A stretch of DNA of 64,000 bases from Micavibrio sp. (lineage in GTDB: Bacteria; Pseudomonadota; Alphaproteobacteria; Micavibrionales; UBA2020). Position 1 is the stretch's first letter, and each line of letters opens with the position of its first letter. The notes under the pieces were generated by a model. It made no database searches. It had not been told where the DNA came from and saw nothing but the letters and a program-made list of their open reading frames with translations. The DNA lies in the NCBI GenBank assembly GCA_028283745.1, contig JAPWJZ010000004.1, positions 1 to 64,000 on the forward strand, read 5' to 3'. Position numbers and translations under genes: made by a program. Shown piece after piece: positions 19,157 through 29,078 of this stretch.

Positions 19157-20743
19157 ATGACGCAAAACCCCGCCGATACATCCGCCAGCCTCGTCTTCAT
19201 GATGAACCGCCTCGGCTATGGCCCGCGTGCTGAAGACCTTGCGCAAAAGCTAACCGCCGGTAACTGGCTGGAAGAGCAATTGGCCGCACCCAAGGCGGAT
19301 GAGCCGGCGCTTGCCGCCCGCCTCGCCAGAACGCCGCTGCACATCAAGTACAACGCCAGCCCCGGCAAATACGCAGCTGCCGATGAAATGCGCCCGCTAT
19401 CGCTGCTGAATGAACCCATCGAAAAAACCTGGGCCGCCATGACGGATAAAACACCGCGCGACGGGCAGGAAAAATCCCGCCCGCGCGATGAAGTGATTGC
19501 CGCCATCATGACACGCGCGGTTTACAGCAAATACCAGCTGCGCGAAGTGATGACGCAGTTCTGGCATGACCATTTCCATGTCAATGCCTATTCCGGCGAT
19601 CAAATCACAACCGCCCTGCCCGCCTACGACCGCGACGCTATCCGCAAAAATACCTTCGGCAACTTCCGCGCAATGCTGGAGGATGTCGCAACATCAACCG
19701 CCATGCAATATTACCTGTCCAACCATTCTTCCCGTGCCGGTTCCGCCAATGAAAACTTCGCCCGCGAATTGTTCGAGCTGCATACGCTGGGCCGCGATGC
19801 CTACCTGAACGACCGCTACGACCGCTGGAAGGAAGTGCCCGGCGCACTGGATGGCAAGCCGGATGGATACATCGACCAGGACGTATACGAAGCCGCCCGG
19901 TCCTTCACCGGCTGGACGGTGGAAGACGGCACCAGGCTTGACGGCCAGCGGCAGCTGCCGCAAACCGGTAAATTCGTCTACGTCGAGAAATGGCACGATG
20001 GCTACCAGAAGCGCGTATTGGCAACCGAATTTACGCCCTTCGCCGCCGCGTTGAATGACGGGCAAAGGGTGCTGGACCTTGTAGCCGCGCACCCCGCAAC
20101 CGCCCACCACCTTGCCGCCAAGCTTTGCCAGCGCCTTATCGGTCCCAATACTCCGAAAGATATGGTGGTTAAAACCGCCGCGCTCTGGATGAAATTGATT
20201 GCCGCCCCCGACCAGGTAAAGCAGGTGGTGCAGTTCATCGCGCAATCGCCGGAATTTGCGGCCTCCGGCGGCGCCAAAGTACGCAGGCCGCTTGCCGCCA
20301 TGGCTGCCTTTGTACGCGTGACAGGCATGGATTTTACGCCATCAAACGCGCTTGCGAACCAGCTGGCCAATGCGGGGCAAAAATTATTCGGCGCGCCAAC
20401 GCCCGCAGGCTTGGCAGATGATAACGCAAGCTTTACGGGTTCCAACGCCCTGCGCCAGCGGTGGCAGATGTTTTTAGGATTGTCGCGCAACGCATGGGAA
20501 AATGGCACGCTGCAGCCCGCCGCAGCCCTTGCACGCTGGGGCCGGAAAGCGACAGGACCGGAAGACGCGATTACGGAATGGTTGGCGCTGTTCGGCGCAA
20601 AACCGGAACCACGCCTTGTCGCCGCCATTATGGATGGCGCTGGGCTGGCGCCCTTCACCGCGTTCAATACCCCGGATGGTGACAAGCACATGGCCGCCGC
20701 CGTTGCCGTTGCCGCGTTGTCACCGTCATTCCAGACCTGCTAA
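19157..20743 (+). CDS. DUF1800 family protein
   Basis: FMMNRLGYGPRAEDL, QFWHDHFHV, NENFARELFELHTLG, EAARSFTGWTV. Confidence 0.85.
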   Translation: MTQNPADTSASLVFMMNRLGYGPRAEDLAQKLTAGNWLEEQLAAPKADEPALAARLARTPLHIKYNASPGKYAAADEMRPLSLLNEPIEKTWAAMTDKTPRDGQEKSRPRDEVIAAIMTRAVYSKYQLREVMTQFWHDHFHVNAYSGDQITTALPAYDRDAIRKNTFGNFRAMLEDVATSTAMQYYLSNHSSRAGSANENFARELFELHTLGRDAYLNDRYDRWKEVPGALDGKPDGYIDQDVYEAARSFTGWTVEDGTRLDGQRQLPQTGKFVYVEKWHDGYQKRVLATEFTPFAAALNDGQRVLDLVAAHPATAHHLAAKLCQRLIGPNTPKDMVVKTAALWMKLIAAPDQVKQVVQFIAQSPEFAASGGAKVRRPLAAMAAFVRVTGMDFTPSNALANQLANAGQKLFGAPTPAGLADDNASFTGSNALRQRWQMFLGLSRNAWENGTLQPAAALARWGRKATGPEDAITEWLALFGAKPEPRLVAAIMDGAGLAPFTAFNTPDGDKHMAAAVAVAALSPSFQTC

Positions 20744-20761
20744 GGGAAAGGGAATATCGCC

Positions 20762-22045
20762 ATGATCCACCTCTCGCGCCGCAGTCTTTTAAAGGGCATT
20801 GCCGCAGCCGGCACCGCTGGCGCTTTTGCCATGAACGGCCTGTCAAACCTTGTCTTTGCAGCTGAACCTGCCGTAAAAGCGCCTATATTGGTGGTTATCC
20901 ACCTGCGGGGCGGCTGCGACGGGCTGCAGTTTATCTCACCCGCCAGCGACCCTGATTTTATCGCCGCCCGCGCGTCTGACCTGCGCGTTGCCGCCGATGG
21001 GCAAGGGGCGGGCTTTGCACTAGTGAACGGCCCTGCGCCCCATATCGACTTTCGCCTGCACGCCAGCGCCAGCGGCCTTGCGGAGCTGTACAAAGGCGGC
21101 AGTCTTGCCTTTATTCATGCCGCCGGATTGACGGATAGCACACGCAGCCATTTTGTTGCCACCGACATGATCGAGCGCGGCGTGGGCAGCGAAGCCGACC
21201 TCCTGCGCACAGACAATGGCTGGCTTGCCCGCGCGCTTGAAGGCGGCGCTGCAACAGCGCAAGCCCAAGCCGTCAGCACCAGCGGCACCGTACCGGGCGA
21301 CCTTGCGGGCCTTGCCAATGCGCTGGTTATTCCGGGTTTGAAGGACGGCCTGCCCTTCATCGGCGGCAGCGCCGTTTCAACCGCCCTGTGGCAAATGTAT
21401 AGCGCGGATGCAGGGCCGCTTGGGGCCGCGGGCCGCCTTGCGCTGCAATTGCCCGAAACCGTCGATGAAAAAATTCCACGCGACCCGCAGGGACGCATTT
21501 TAGCCTACGCTCCTGAAAAAGGCGCCGATTACGGCCCCGCCGCCGAACTCGCGCAGCCGCTGAAGACCGTGGCGCAGCTGATAAAAATGGACATCGGCCT
21601 TCAGGCCATCACCGTCGATTTTGGCGGGTTCGATACGCATGAGGGCCAGGCTGGCCGCTTCCGCCCGCTCATGGAAAAACTTTCCGGCGGCCTTGCCGGT
21701 TTCTGGAACGATATGGCCGCCTATCATGACCGCATCACCGTCGTCACTGTCACCGAATTCGGAAGGCGCCTGCGCAGCAACAACAGCAACGGCACAGACC
21801 ATGGCAGGGCCAGCGTTATGATGGTGCTGGGCGGCGGGGTGCTGGGCGGCAGGTTCTACGGCAGCTGGCCGGGCCTTCATGCCGAAGAGCTGGAGGAAGG
21901 CGTTGACCTTGCCGTGGCGACCGACTACCGCCGCGTACTGACAGAAATATTGCAACACCGCCAGCCTGCCGCCAAAACCGCACTTTTCCCCAATTATACC
22001 TTACCCCGGCCCCATGGGTATTTTCGGCAAGGCCTAATTGCATAA
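20762..22045 (+). CDS. DUF1501 family protein with probable twin-arginine signal
   Basis: SRRSLLKGIAAAGTAGAF; LVVIHLRGGCDGLQFISPASD; FGGFDTHEGQ; VTEFGRRLRSNNSNGTDHGRASVMMVLGGGV. Confidence 0.88.
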   Translation: MIHLSRRSLLKGIAAAGTAGAFAMNGLSNLVFAAEPAVKAPILVVIHLRGGCDGLQFISPASDPDFIAARASDLRVAADGQGAGFALVNGPAPHIDFRLHASASGLAELYKGGSLAFIHAAGLTDSTRSHFVATDMIERGVGSEADLLRTDNGWLARALEGGAATAQAQAVSTSGTVPGDLAGLANALVIPGLKDGLPFIGGSAVSTALWQMYSADAGPLGAAGRLALQLPETVDEKIPRDPQGRILAYAPEKGADYGPAAELAQPLKTVAQLIKMDIGLQAITVDFGGFDTHEGQAGRFRPLMEKLSGGLAGFWNDMAAYHDRITVVTVTEFGRRLRSNNSNGTDHGRASVMMVLGGGVLGGRFYGSWPGLHAEELEEGVDLAVATDYRRVLTEILQHRQPAAKTALFPNYTLPRPHGYFRQGLIA

Positions 22046-22098
22046 GGGTCAAGGCCGCATTATAGTCAGCAGTCACACCCGTTGATGAAAGCGCCGCC

Positions 22099-22569
22099 AT
22101 GACCGCCCCGAAGAAACGCAAACTGTTGACCCTTTGCCTGCTATGGCAGCCGCCGCGCATTTTGCTGGGCATGAAAAAGCGCGGCTTTGGCGCGGGCCGC
22201 TGGAACGGCTTTGGCGGCAAGGTCGCCCCCGGTGAAACGATCGAGGATGCCGCGCGCCGTGAATTTCTGGAAGAAGCCGGCATCACGGTTGGCGCCATAC
22301 GCAAGCAGGGCCTGCTGGAATTTGAATTTGAGGGCAGCGATGAAATTCTGGAAGTTCACGTTTACGGCGCAAGCGATTATACCGGCGACGTGACCGAGAG
22401 CGAGGAAATGAAACCGCAATGGTTCGACGTTGACGACATTCCGTTCAAGGATATGTGGCCGGATGACGAGCTATGGTTCCCCGCCTTCTTTTCCGGCAAA
22501 AACTTCACCGGCACCTTCCTGTTCAGCGCCGATGAAAAAATGATCTCCCACGATATTCGCGTGCTTTAA
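22099..22569 (+). CDS. NUDIX hydrolase (MTH1-like)
   Basis: NUDIX box GGKVAPGETIEDAARREFLEEAGI. Confidence 0.9.
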   Translation: MTAPKKRKLLTLCLLWQPPRILLGMKKRGFGAGRWNGFGGKVAPGETIEDAARREFLEEAGITVGAIRKQGLLEFEFEGSDEILEVHVYGASDYTGDVTESEEMKPQWFDVDDIPFKDMWPDDELWFPAFFSGKNFTGTFLFSADEKMISHDIRVL

Positions 22570-22570
22570 A

Positions 22571-25500
22571 CTATTCCGCGTGGTGCGGCTCCATCGGCAT
22601 ATCCGGATCATGGGTTTTTGCGCCCACAAGGCGGCGGATAAAGTTTTCAAAGTCGTCGATATAGGTATAAACCACAGGCACCACAATAAGGCTGAGCAGC
22701 GTGGAGGTGAGGAGACCGCCAATCACGGCAATCGCCATGGGGCCGCGGAAGCTTGAATCCCCCTCGAGGCCCATCGCAATCGGGATCATGCCCGCGATCA
22801 TGGCAATCGTCGTCATCAAAATCGGCGTGGCGCGTTTGTGGCAGGAATCAATCAAGGCTTCCAGCCGCGTCAGCCCCCGCTGTTCCCGCGCCACAATGGC
22901 GTACTCGACCAGCAGGATGGAGTTTTTGGTGACAATGCCCATCAGCATCAGCAAGCCAATCAGCGTCGGCATAGAAAAGCCGTAACCGCACAGGACAAGG
23001 AAGCCCAGCGCCCCGCCCGCCGACAACGGCAGGGCGGAAACGATGGTAACGGGCTGGAAAATGTCCTTGAACAGCAGCACCAGCACACCCAGAACGCACA
23101 GCAGCGCCGTTGCCATGGCCATGCCGAAGTTGCCAAACAATTCCTGCATCCGTTCCACGTCGCCGGACTGCACGGTATGCACGCCCGGCGGCAGCGACTT
23201 CATGATGGGCAGTGCATTGACCTTTTTCAGCATGTCGCCAAGCGACGCACCGCCAAGCTCTGCCGAGATGGTCACGTTGCGGTCACGGTCATACCGGTCA
23301 ATTTCAACCGGCGCGCTGTCAATGCCAAGGTCGGCGACGCTGCCGATGGTGACGGTACCATCCCGCGACGGCACGCGCAGCTGGCGCAGCACGTTCAGGT
23401 CGCTGCGCGCTTCCAACGGCATTTTAAGGCGGATATAAAGCTGCTGTTCCGGCAGGTTGAACTTGGCGACGTTCTGGTCGTAATCCCCGCTGGTGGCCAC
23501 ACGCACGGCGGAGCCAATGGCCGTGCTGGTCACGCCCATATCGGCCGCGCGGGCAAAGTCCGGCGTAATAACGACTTCGGGGCTGAGCAGGCTGGCGCTT
23601 GAAATAACGTTGCTGAGTTCCGGCATGGCCTGCATGCCGTTGGTGACTTCCTGCGCGGCGGCTTCGAGTTTTTCGGAGTTATCGCCCGCAAGCACAATGG
23701 TAATTTTTTCACCCGATGCACCGTTGCCGACGCTGAAGCGCGCCCCGGGAATATTCCGAAGCCGCGCGCGGATTTCCTTCAAAATTTGCGCTTCGGTAAC
23801 CTTGCGGTCTTCCGCGGGCGTTAAATCAACCAGCATGCTGGATTTGCGGATGCTGGAGCTGCCGATTGAGAAATAGATGCTTTTTACGCCGGAAACATCA
23901 TGCAACGCCTGCTGGGTTTGTTGGCCGGTTGCAATCGTATCGTCAATTTTACTGCCGGGCGGCAGTTCAATGGAGATGGCGACCTGCCCCTGTTCCTGCG
24001 CCGGCATAAACGATACGGTCATGGTGGTGGCGATAAAAATAGACCCTACCAGAAACAGCGCCGTGCCGAGCATGGTAAGCCTGCGGTGGTCAAGGCACCA
24101 GTGCACGGTTGCAAGGTAGTGCCGCATGAAAAACCCATCCGGCCTTTCAACGTGCGTCGGCTTCAACATGTATGCCGCCATCATGGGTGTCAGCAACCGC
24201 GCCACCAGCAGGGAGAAAAAGATGGACAGCGCCGCGGTCCAGCCAAACTGCATGAAAATTTTACCGGTAATGCCGCCCATAAAGGCCGTCGGCAGAAAGA
24301 CGGAGATAAGCGTGAAGGTGGTTGCGATCACCGCCATGCCAATTTCATCGGCGGCTTCAAGCGCGGCTTCCTTGGCGGTTTTGCCCATGCGCAGGTGGCG
24401 TACGATGTTTTCGATTTCAACAATCGCATCATCCACAAGAATACCGACGACCAGTGACAGCGACAGCAGCGTCACCATGTTCAGCGTAAAGCCGAGCCAG
24501 TACATAACCGCGAAAGTCGGCAGGATGGACAACGGCAGGGCCATGGCCGAAATGGCAGTGGCGCGCATGTCACGCAAGAACAGCAGCACAACGATAACCG
24601 CCAGAAACGCGCCTTCATACAACACGTTCATGGATGCATGGTAGGAGGATTCAATTTTTGTGACTGTCGTGTTGACGAGCTGGATTTTAATATCCGGGTT
24701 CGCGGCCATAAGCGTTTTAACGGATTCCGCGACACCCTTGGCAATATCAATCTGGCTTTCACCGCGCGAGCGGTACACTTCAAATCCGACCATCGGCTTG
24801 CCATCAAGGTAGGCGGCCTGCGTTTGCTCCGCCGCGCCATCCGTCACTGTTGCAATAGACTGCAATGGCACGGATGCGCCCGCACCAACGGGAATATACA
24901 GGCTGCGCAGCTTATCAACCGTATCGACCGTGCCAAGGGTGCGGATGGATTGTTCACGCCCGCCGATTTTACTGTTGCCGCTGGGCACATCCTGCTGCAT
25001 GGAAAGCATGGCCTGCGACAGGCTGCTCATGGTCACGCCGTAGGCCTGCAGGCGCAGCGGGTCAATCTCGACGCCAATTTCGCGGTCAATACCGCCGATG
25101 CGCGTGACCTCACCCACGCCCTTGATGCCAAGAACAGCTTTGCTGATGTCATGGTCAACGAACCATGACAATTCATCATCCTGCATTTTCGTAGATGTCA
25201 CGGCATAGGTCACGACCGCGCCGCCAACGGCGCTGACACGCTGCACGATGGGGTCTTCGGCGTCCGTCGGCAGATCGGTGCGGACTTTATCCACCGCGTC
25301 GTTTACATCATCTACCGCCTCGTTGATGTCTTTTTCCAGCACGAATTCGATAGTGGTGACAGACGACCCCGTATTGACGCTGCTGCTGACATGGTCGACG
25401 TTGCCGATGTTGGCAACGGAATCTTCAATCTTGCGTGTGACTTCGGTTTCAAGCTGCGCGGCGGTTGCGCCGGGGTAGGTCACGCTCACCGTGACGGTTG

Positions 25501-25630
25501 GCACGTCAATATCCGGGAAATTCTGGACGCTGAGGCGGTTAAAATCAATCAAGCCCGCAAAAACGAGCATGACGAAAAGCATGATGGGCGGAACGGGGTT
25601 GCGAATGGCCCAGGCGGAAAAGTTCATCAT
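22571..25630 (-). CDS. RND efflux permease (HAE1 type)
   Basis: 1019 aa; FPDIDVPTVTVSVTYPGATAAQLETEVTRKIEDSVANI; VVGILVDDAIVEIENIVRHLR. Confidence 0.95.
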   Translation of the reverse strand: MMNFSAWAIRNPVPPIMLFVMLVFAGLIDFNRLSVQNFPDIDVPTVTVSVTYPGATAAQLETEVTRKIEDSVANIGNVDHVSSSVNTGSSVTTIEFVLEKDINEAVDDVNDAVDKVRTDLPTDAEDPIVQRVSAVGGAVVTYAVTSTKMQDDELSWFVDHDISKAVLGIKGVGEVTRIGGIDREIGVEIDPLRLQAYGVTMSSLSQAMLSMQQDVPSGNSKIGGREQSIRTLGTVDTVDKLRSLYIPVGAGASVPLQSIATVTDGAAEQTQAAYLDGKPMVGFEVYRSRGESQIDIAKGVAESVKTLMAANPDIKIQLVNTTVTKIESSYHASMNVLYEGAFLAVIVVLLFLRDMRATAISAMALPLSILPTFAVMYWLGFTLNMVTLLSLSLVVGILVDDAIVEIENIVRHLRMGKTAKEAALEAADEIGMAVIATTFTLISVFLPTAFMGGITGKIFMQFGWTAALSIFFSLLVARLLTPMMAAYMLKPTHVERPDGFFMRHYLATVHWCLDHRRLTMLGTALFLVGSIFIATTMTVSFMPAQEQGQVAISIELPPGSKIDDTIATGQQTQQALHDVSGVKSIYFSIGSSSIRKSSMLVDLTPAEDRKVTEAQILKEIRARLRNIPGARFSVGNGASGEKITIVLAGDNSEKLEAAAQEVTNGMQAMPELSNVISSASLLSPEVVITPDFARAADMGVTSTAIGSAVRVATSGDYDQNVAKFNLPEQQLYIRLKMPLEARSDLNVLRQLRVPSRDGTVTIGSVADLGIDSAPVEIDRYDRDRNVTISAELGGASLGDMLKKVNALPIMKSLPPGVHTVQSGDVERMQELFGNFGMAMATALLCVLGVLVLLFKDIFQPVTIVSALPLSAGGALGFLVLCGYGFSMPTLIGLLMLMGIVTKNSILLVEYAIVAREQRGLTRLEALIDSCHKRATPILMTTIAMIAGMIPIAMGLEGDSSFRGPMAIAVIGGLLTSTLLSLIVVPVVYTYIDDFENFIRRLVGAKTHDPDMPMEPHHAE

Positions 25631-26784
25631 GGGCGTTCACCTGTTGCATCAGCGGGTGTTGGTGCGGGCGGCGCAACCGTTTCAGCGCCATCAGACGGCA
25701 TGACTTTCACCGTATCGCCATCATTCAAAAAGCCGGCGCCTTTAACGGCCACGGAAACATCAGGGGTAATGCCGCCGCGGATTTCGACAAGGTTTTCCAT
25801 GCGGCGGCCCGTTTCAACGCGCACCTTGGCAACCTTGCCGCCGTCGCCCAGCGTGAAGACATAGCTGTAACCGTTTTGAATAACCACGGCGGCTTCGGGC
25901 AGCGCCATAATATCGTGCATGCCGTTTTCAATGGTGCCCTTCAGGAACATGCCCTGCTTGATCTGGTCATTTTCGGGCAGGGAAACATAGACGAGGCCGT
26001 CACGCGTCGCGGCATCGATGGTGGGTGAAATAAGGCGGATTTTGCCGGTAACGGCGGTGTTTTGCAGCGTCATGACGGTAACGGCGGCATCCGGCTTGAC
26101 GAGGCCGATGTCTTTTTCCGTGACTGCCGCGCGCCATTCAAGGCGGCCTTCATTGATAAGCGTGAATAGCGCGGTGCCTGCCTGCACCATGGCGCCGACG
26201 GCGGCGCTGCGGCTGGCAATGACGCCATCGGCGGGGGCGATAATGGTGGCGTAGCCGAGGTTTAGCTCCTGCGTCGCCTGCGCGGCCTTGGCGACGTTAT
26301 AATCGGCGCGGGCGCTTTGTTCGGCGGTCATGTAATCGGTATATTGCTGGTCGCTAAGCGCGCCGGTGCCCTTTAGCATTTGGGCGCGCTTGCTGTTGCC
26401 AACGGCCTGATCGAGCGCGGCCTTGGCTTTTTCGACGTTAGCGCGCTGCTGGTCAAGTGCGGCATGGATGGTTTCATCCGCAAGGCGGGCCAATACCTGG
26501 CCTTTTTTGACATGGTCGCCGACATCGGCATCGATTTCTGCAATGCGCACGCCGCTGATTTCGGCGCCGATGGTCGCTAGCTGCCATGCCTCCACGCTGC
26601 CGGTCGCAGCGATAGTGAGCGGCCACTGACGGGTTTGCGGCACGCCAGCGGTAACGGTAATGGAAGCGCGGCTGCTTTCCTGCGCCGGTTGCTGCGCCGC
26701 CATACGGTGCTTGCGCCAGAGCACAGCCCCGCCCGCAATAGCGACAATAACAACAACAATAAGGATTTTTTTAAATGCGGACAT
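25627..26784 (-). CDS. RND efflux periplasmic adaptor
   Basis: EISGVRIAEIDADVGDHVKKGQVLARLADE; LGYATIIAPADGVIASRSA; ATGA overlap with permease gene. Confidence 0.9.
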   Translation of the reverse strand: MSAFKKILIVVVIVAIAGGAVLWRKHRMAAQQPAQESSRASITVTAGVPQTRQWPLTIAATGSVEAWQLATIGAEISGVRIAEIDADVGDHVKKGQVLARLADETIHAALDQQRANVEKAKAALDQAVGNSKRAQMLKGTGALSDQQYTDYMTAEQSARADYNVAKAAQATQELNLGYATIIAPADGVIASRSAAVGAMVQAGTALFTLINEGRLEWRAAVTEKDIGLVKPDAAVTVMTLQNTAVTGKIRLISPTIDAATRDGLVYVSLPENDQIKQGMFLKGTIENGMHDIMALPEAAVVIQNGYSYVFTLGDGGKVAKVRVETGRRMENLVEIRGGITPDVSVAVKGAGFLNDGDTVKVMPSDGAETVAPPAPTPADATGERP

Positions 26785-28220
26785 TATTTTGTCTCCGTTT
26801 GCAGCGAAACTGCAGAAGTTATTTCCCCCGGAACGTCATACTGGCCGTTCCAGCCGCCGCCGACGGCTTTGTAAAGGGCGATCCATGCCTGCGCCTGTTC
26901 CTGCCGCACGGTAATCAGCGTTTCTTCGGACGAATAAACGGTGCGCCGCGCTTCCTCAAGGTCGAGCAGGCTGGCAACGCCGGCTTTATAGTTCGAATCC
27001 ATGGCGGCAAGGTATTTGCGGTAGCGGTCAACGGCCTGTTCGGCGTTTTCGGTGCGGCGGTCGACGGCATCAAGCCGCGCCAGCGCGTCTTCCACTTCGT
27101 TAACGGCAAGGCGCACCGCACTGCGGTAGGCAGCCACGGTTTCATCCAGCACGGCCCGCGTACGGTCGGCTTCCGCCTTTAAAGCGCCACCGTTGAAAAG
27201 GGGCAGCGACAGCGAGGGGCCGAAAGACCACGTTGAAAGGCTGCTGGAGCCATTCGCCTTGTTAATGCCAATGGCGCCGCCAAGCGACAGGCTGGGGTAA
27301 CGCTCCGCTTCCGCAACGCCAATGGCGGCGCTGGCGGCGGCAAGGTTACGCTCCGCCGCTGCAATATCCGGCCGCTGCTGGATGGTATCGGCAGGCACGG
27401 TGGTCACATCCGCATTGCGGGGGGACGGCACGGCGCCGGTTGCGGCGGCAAGGCGTTGCTGCAGCGTTGCGGCAGGCACGGCGGTTAGTTGCGCCAGCAG
27501 GTTGAAGCGCTGCGCGCAAACGCCCTTCTGGTTTTCAAGCGTACTGGCGGCATCGGCCGCGGAAGCTTCGGAAAGGTCACCATCGGAGCGTGAGGCGAAA
27601 CCTGCATTGACCTTTAAATTGACGAGGTCGCGCGTATCCGACTGCGACTTCAGGCGGCGGGTATAAAGGTCAACATCGCTTTCGCAGGCGCGAAGGCTGA
27701 CGTAGGCGTCTGCCACTTCGGCCGCAAGGGTAACGCGGGCATCGTGCCAGCCGGCTTCGCTGGACTGCAATTGTGCGGTGGATTGTTCAATAGCGCGGCG
27801 CTTGCCGCCAAAAAGGTCAAGCTCCCACCCCGCATCGAGCGAGGCGATGCTGGCGGTTTGTTCCACCGCAAAGCCGCTGGCCGCCGAGCGCGCGCGGGTT
27901 GTCGAGGCGTTACCTGCCACTGTCGGCAACAGCGCCGCGTTATTCACGCGCAGGCTGGCGCGGGACTGGTTGACGCGGGCAAGCGCGGCATCCAGCGTCG
28001 GGCTGCTGGTTTCGGCATCCGTCAACAGTGACGTCATGACAGGGTCATCAAACTGCGACCACCAGGTGGAAAGGTCCGCCATTTTGCCGCCGTGGGGCAG
28101 CGTGGCGTGCCATTCTTTATCCACCAATGCGCTTTCCACACCGGCCTTTTTATAATCAGGCCCAACGGCGCAGGAGGCGAGGAGCAAGGATAGCGCCAGA
28201 ACAGGCAAAACGGGCTTCAT
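26784..28220 (-). CDS. RND outer-membrane factor lipoprotein (NodT/OprM type)
   Basis: LSLLLASCAVGPDYKKAG lipobox; PDIAAAERNLAAASAAIGVAEAERYPSLSLGGAIG. Confidence 0.92.
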   Translation of the reverse strand: MKPVLPVLALSLLLASCAVGPDYKKAGVESALVDKEWHATLPHGGKMADLSTWWSQFDDPVMTSLLTDAETSSPTLDAALARVNQSRASLRVNNAALLPTVAGNASTTRARSAASGFAVEQTASIASLDAGWELDLFGGKRRAIEQSTAQLQSSEAGWHDARVTLAAEVADAYVSLRACESDVDLYTRRLKSQSDTRDLVNLKVNAGFASRSDGDLSEASAADAASTLENQKGVCAQRFNLLAQLTAVPAATLQQRLAAATGAVPSPRNADVTTVPADTIQQRPDIAAAERNLAAASAAIGVAEAERYPSLSLGGAIGINKANGSSSLSTWSFGPSLSLPLFNGGALKAEADRTRAVLDETVAAYRSAVRLAVNEVEDALARLDAVDRRTENAEQAVDRYRKYLAAMDSNYKAGVASLLDLEEARRTVYSSEETLITVRQEQAQAWIALYKAVGGGWNGQYDVPGEITSAVSLQTETK

Positions 28221-28876
28221 GCCGCACCGCCCGCTTCGGCCGCATTCAGGCCGCTGACGACGAAATGGGTGATGTGCCGCGCGGTATCACGCGCTTCGGT
28301 TTCATCGAACTTTTGCTTGGGGTAGCACAGGCGCAGGAAACCTTCGGGGTGAAAGGTATAGGCGCCGATTTGGCCGGAAACACAAAGCAGCGCGCGCCGC
28401 ACTTTATCCTCGCTCGCTTCGGGGTTGATGGCGTTGAGCGCGCGGAGAAACAGTTTAAAGTCATGTTCTATAAGCTGCTGGATGATGCGCTGAAACGCCT
28501 CGCTCGGAAACAGCATTTCGCGCCGCGCCAGCTGCATGTGCCAGACGTTTTTGCGGCGGTGGCGCATGCGGGTAAGAATTGTGACAATAAGTTCCTCGAG
28601 ATACGCTGCCGGCGTTGCCGAATTTTCCCAGACCGGGTCCGGGCAGGTTTGAATATCGCTGAAGAAGGAAAATTTCAAAATTTCTTCGTACAGCCCCTGC
28701 TTGTCGCCAAAGTGGTAATGCACGGCGGCAATATTCGCATCTGCCGCGCGGCAGATATCGCGCACGCTGGTGGCAGCAAAGCCATGCTCCGCAAACAGCT
28801 TGCCGCCCGCCTGTATCAGGCTGTCACGGGTATAAAGGGTGCGCTTTTGCAGCGCTTCTTTGTCTTTGGTCGCCAT
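28217..28876 (-). CDS. TetR-family transcriptional regulator
   Basis: HTH region RDSLIQAGGKLFAEHGFAATSVRDICRAADANIAAVHYHFGDKQGLYEEIL. Confidence 0.92.
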   Translation of the reverse strand: MATKDKEALQKRTLYTRDSLIQAGGKLFAEHGFAATSVRDICRAADANIAAVHYHFGDKQGLYEEILKFSFFSDIQTCPDPVWENSATPAAYLEELIVTILTRMRHRRKNVWHMQLARREMLFPSEAFQRIIQQLIEHDFKLFLRALNAINPEASEDKVRRALLCVSGQIGAYTFHPEGFLRLCYPKQKFDETEARDTARHITHFVVSGLNAAEAGGAA

Positions 28877-29004
28877 TTTATGACTATACACTGCCCCGCC
28901 GAATAAATCAATCGTTTGTTTTAATTTTGGCGCGGCGGTATTTGCCCTGCCCTCTCTTACATTGAACGTCCGGCGCGGGGTAAAGATTACGGCGGAATAA
29001 AAAT

Positions 29005-29040
29005 AAACCCGGTACGGGCGGGGCGGCCTGTACCGGGTTT
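29005..29040 (-). terminator. intrinsic terminator of the flagellar minus-strand operon
   Basis: Perfect 11-bp arms AAACCCGGTAC/GTACCGGGTTT with 14-nt loop; minus-strand 3' side reads GGGTTTATTTTTATT. Confidence 0.75.
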
Positions 29041-29058
29041 ACCATCCAAAGAATTGAT

Positions 29059-29078
29059 TTAATTAATTAATTAATTAA
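29059..29078. repeat. five tandem TTAA units at the flgL stop codon
   Basis: TTAATTAATTAATTAATTAA; includes the flgL stop at 29075-29077. Confidence 0.9.

Noticed and set aside
29059-29078. Phase-variation switch at the (TTAA)5 tract
   Set aside because: The tract lies at and after the flgL stop codon; copy changes would alter at most the last residues and it does not sit in a promoter.
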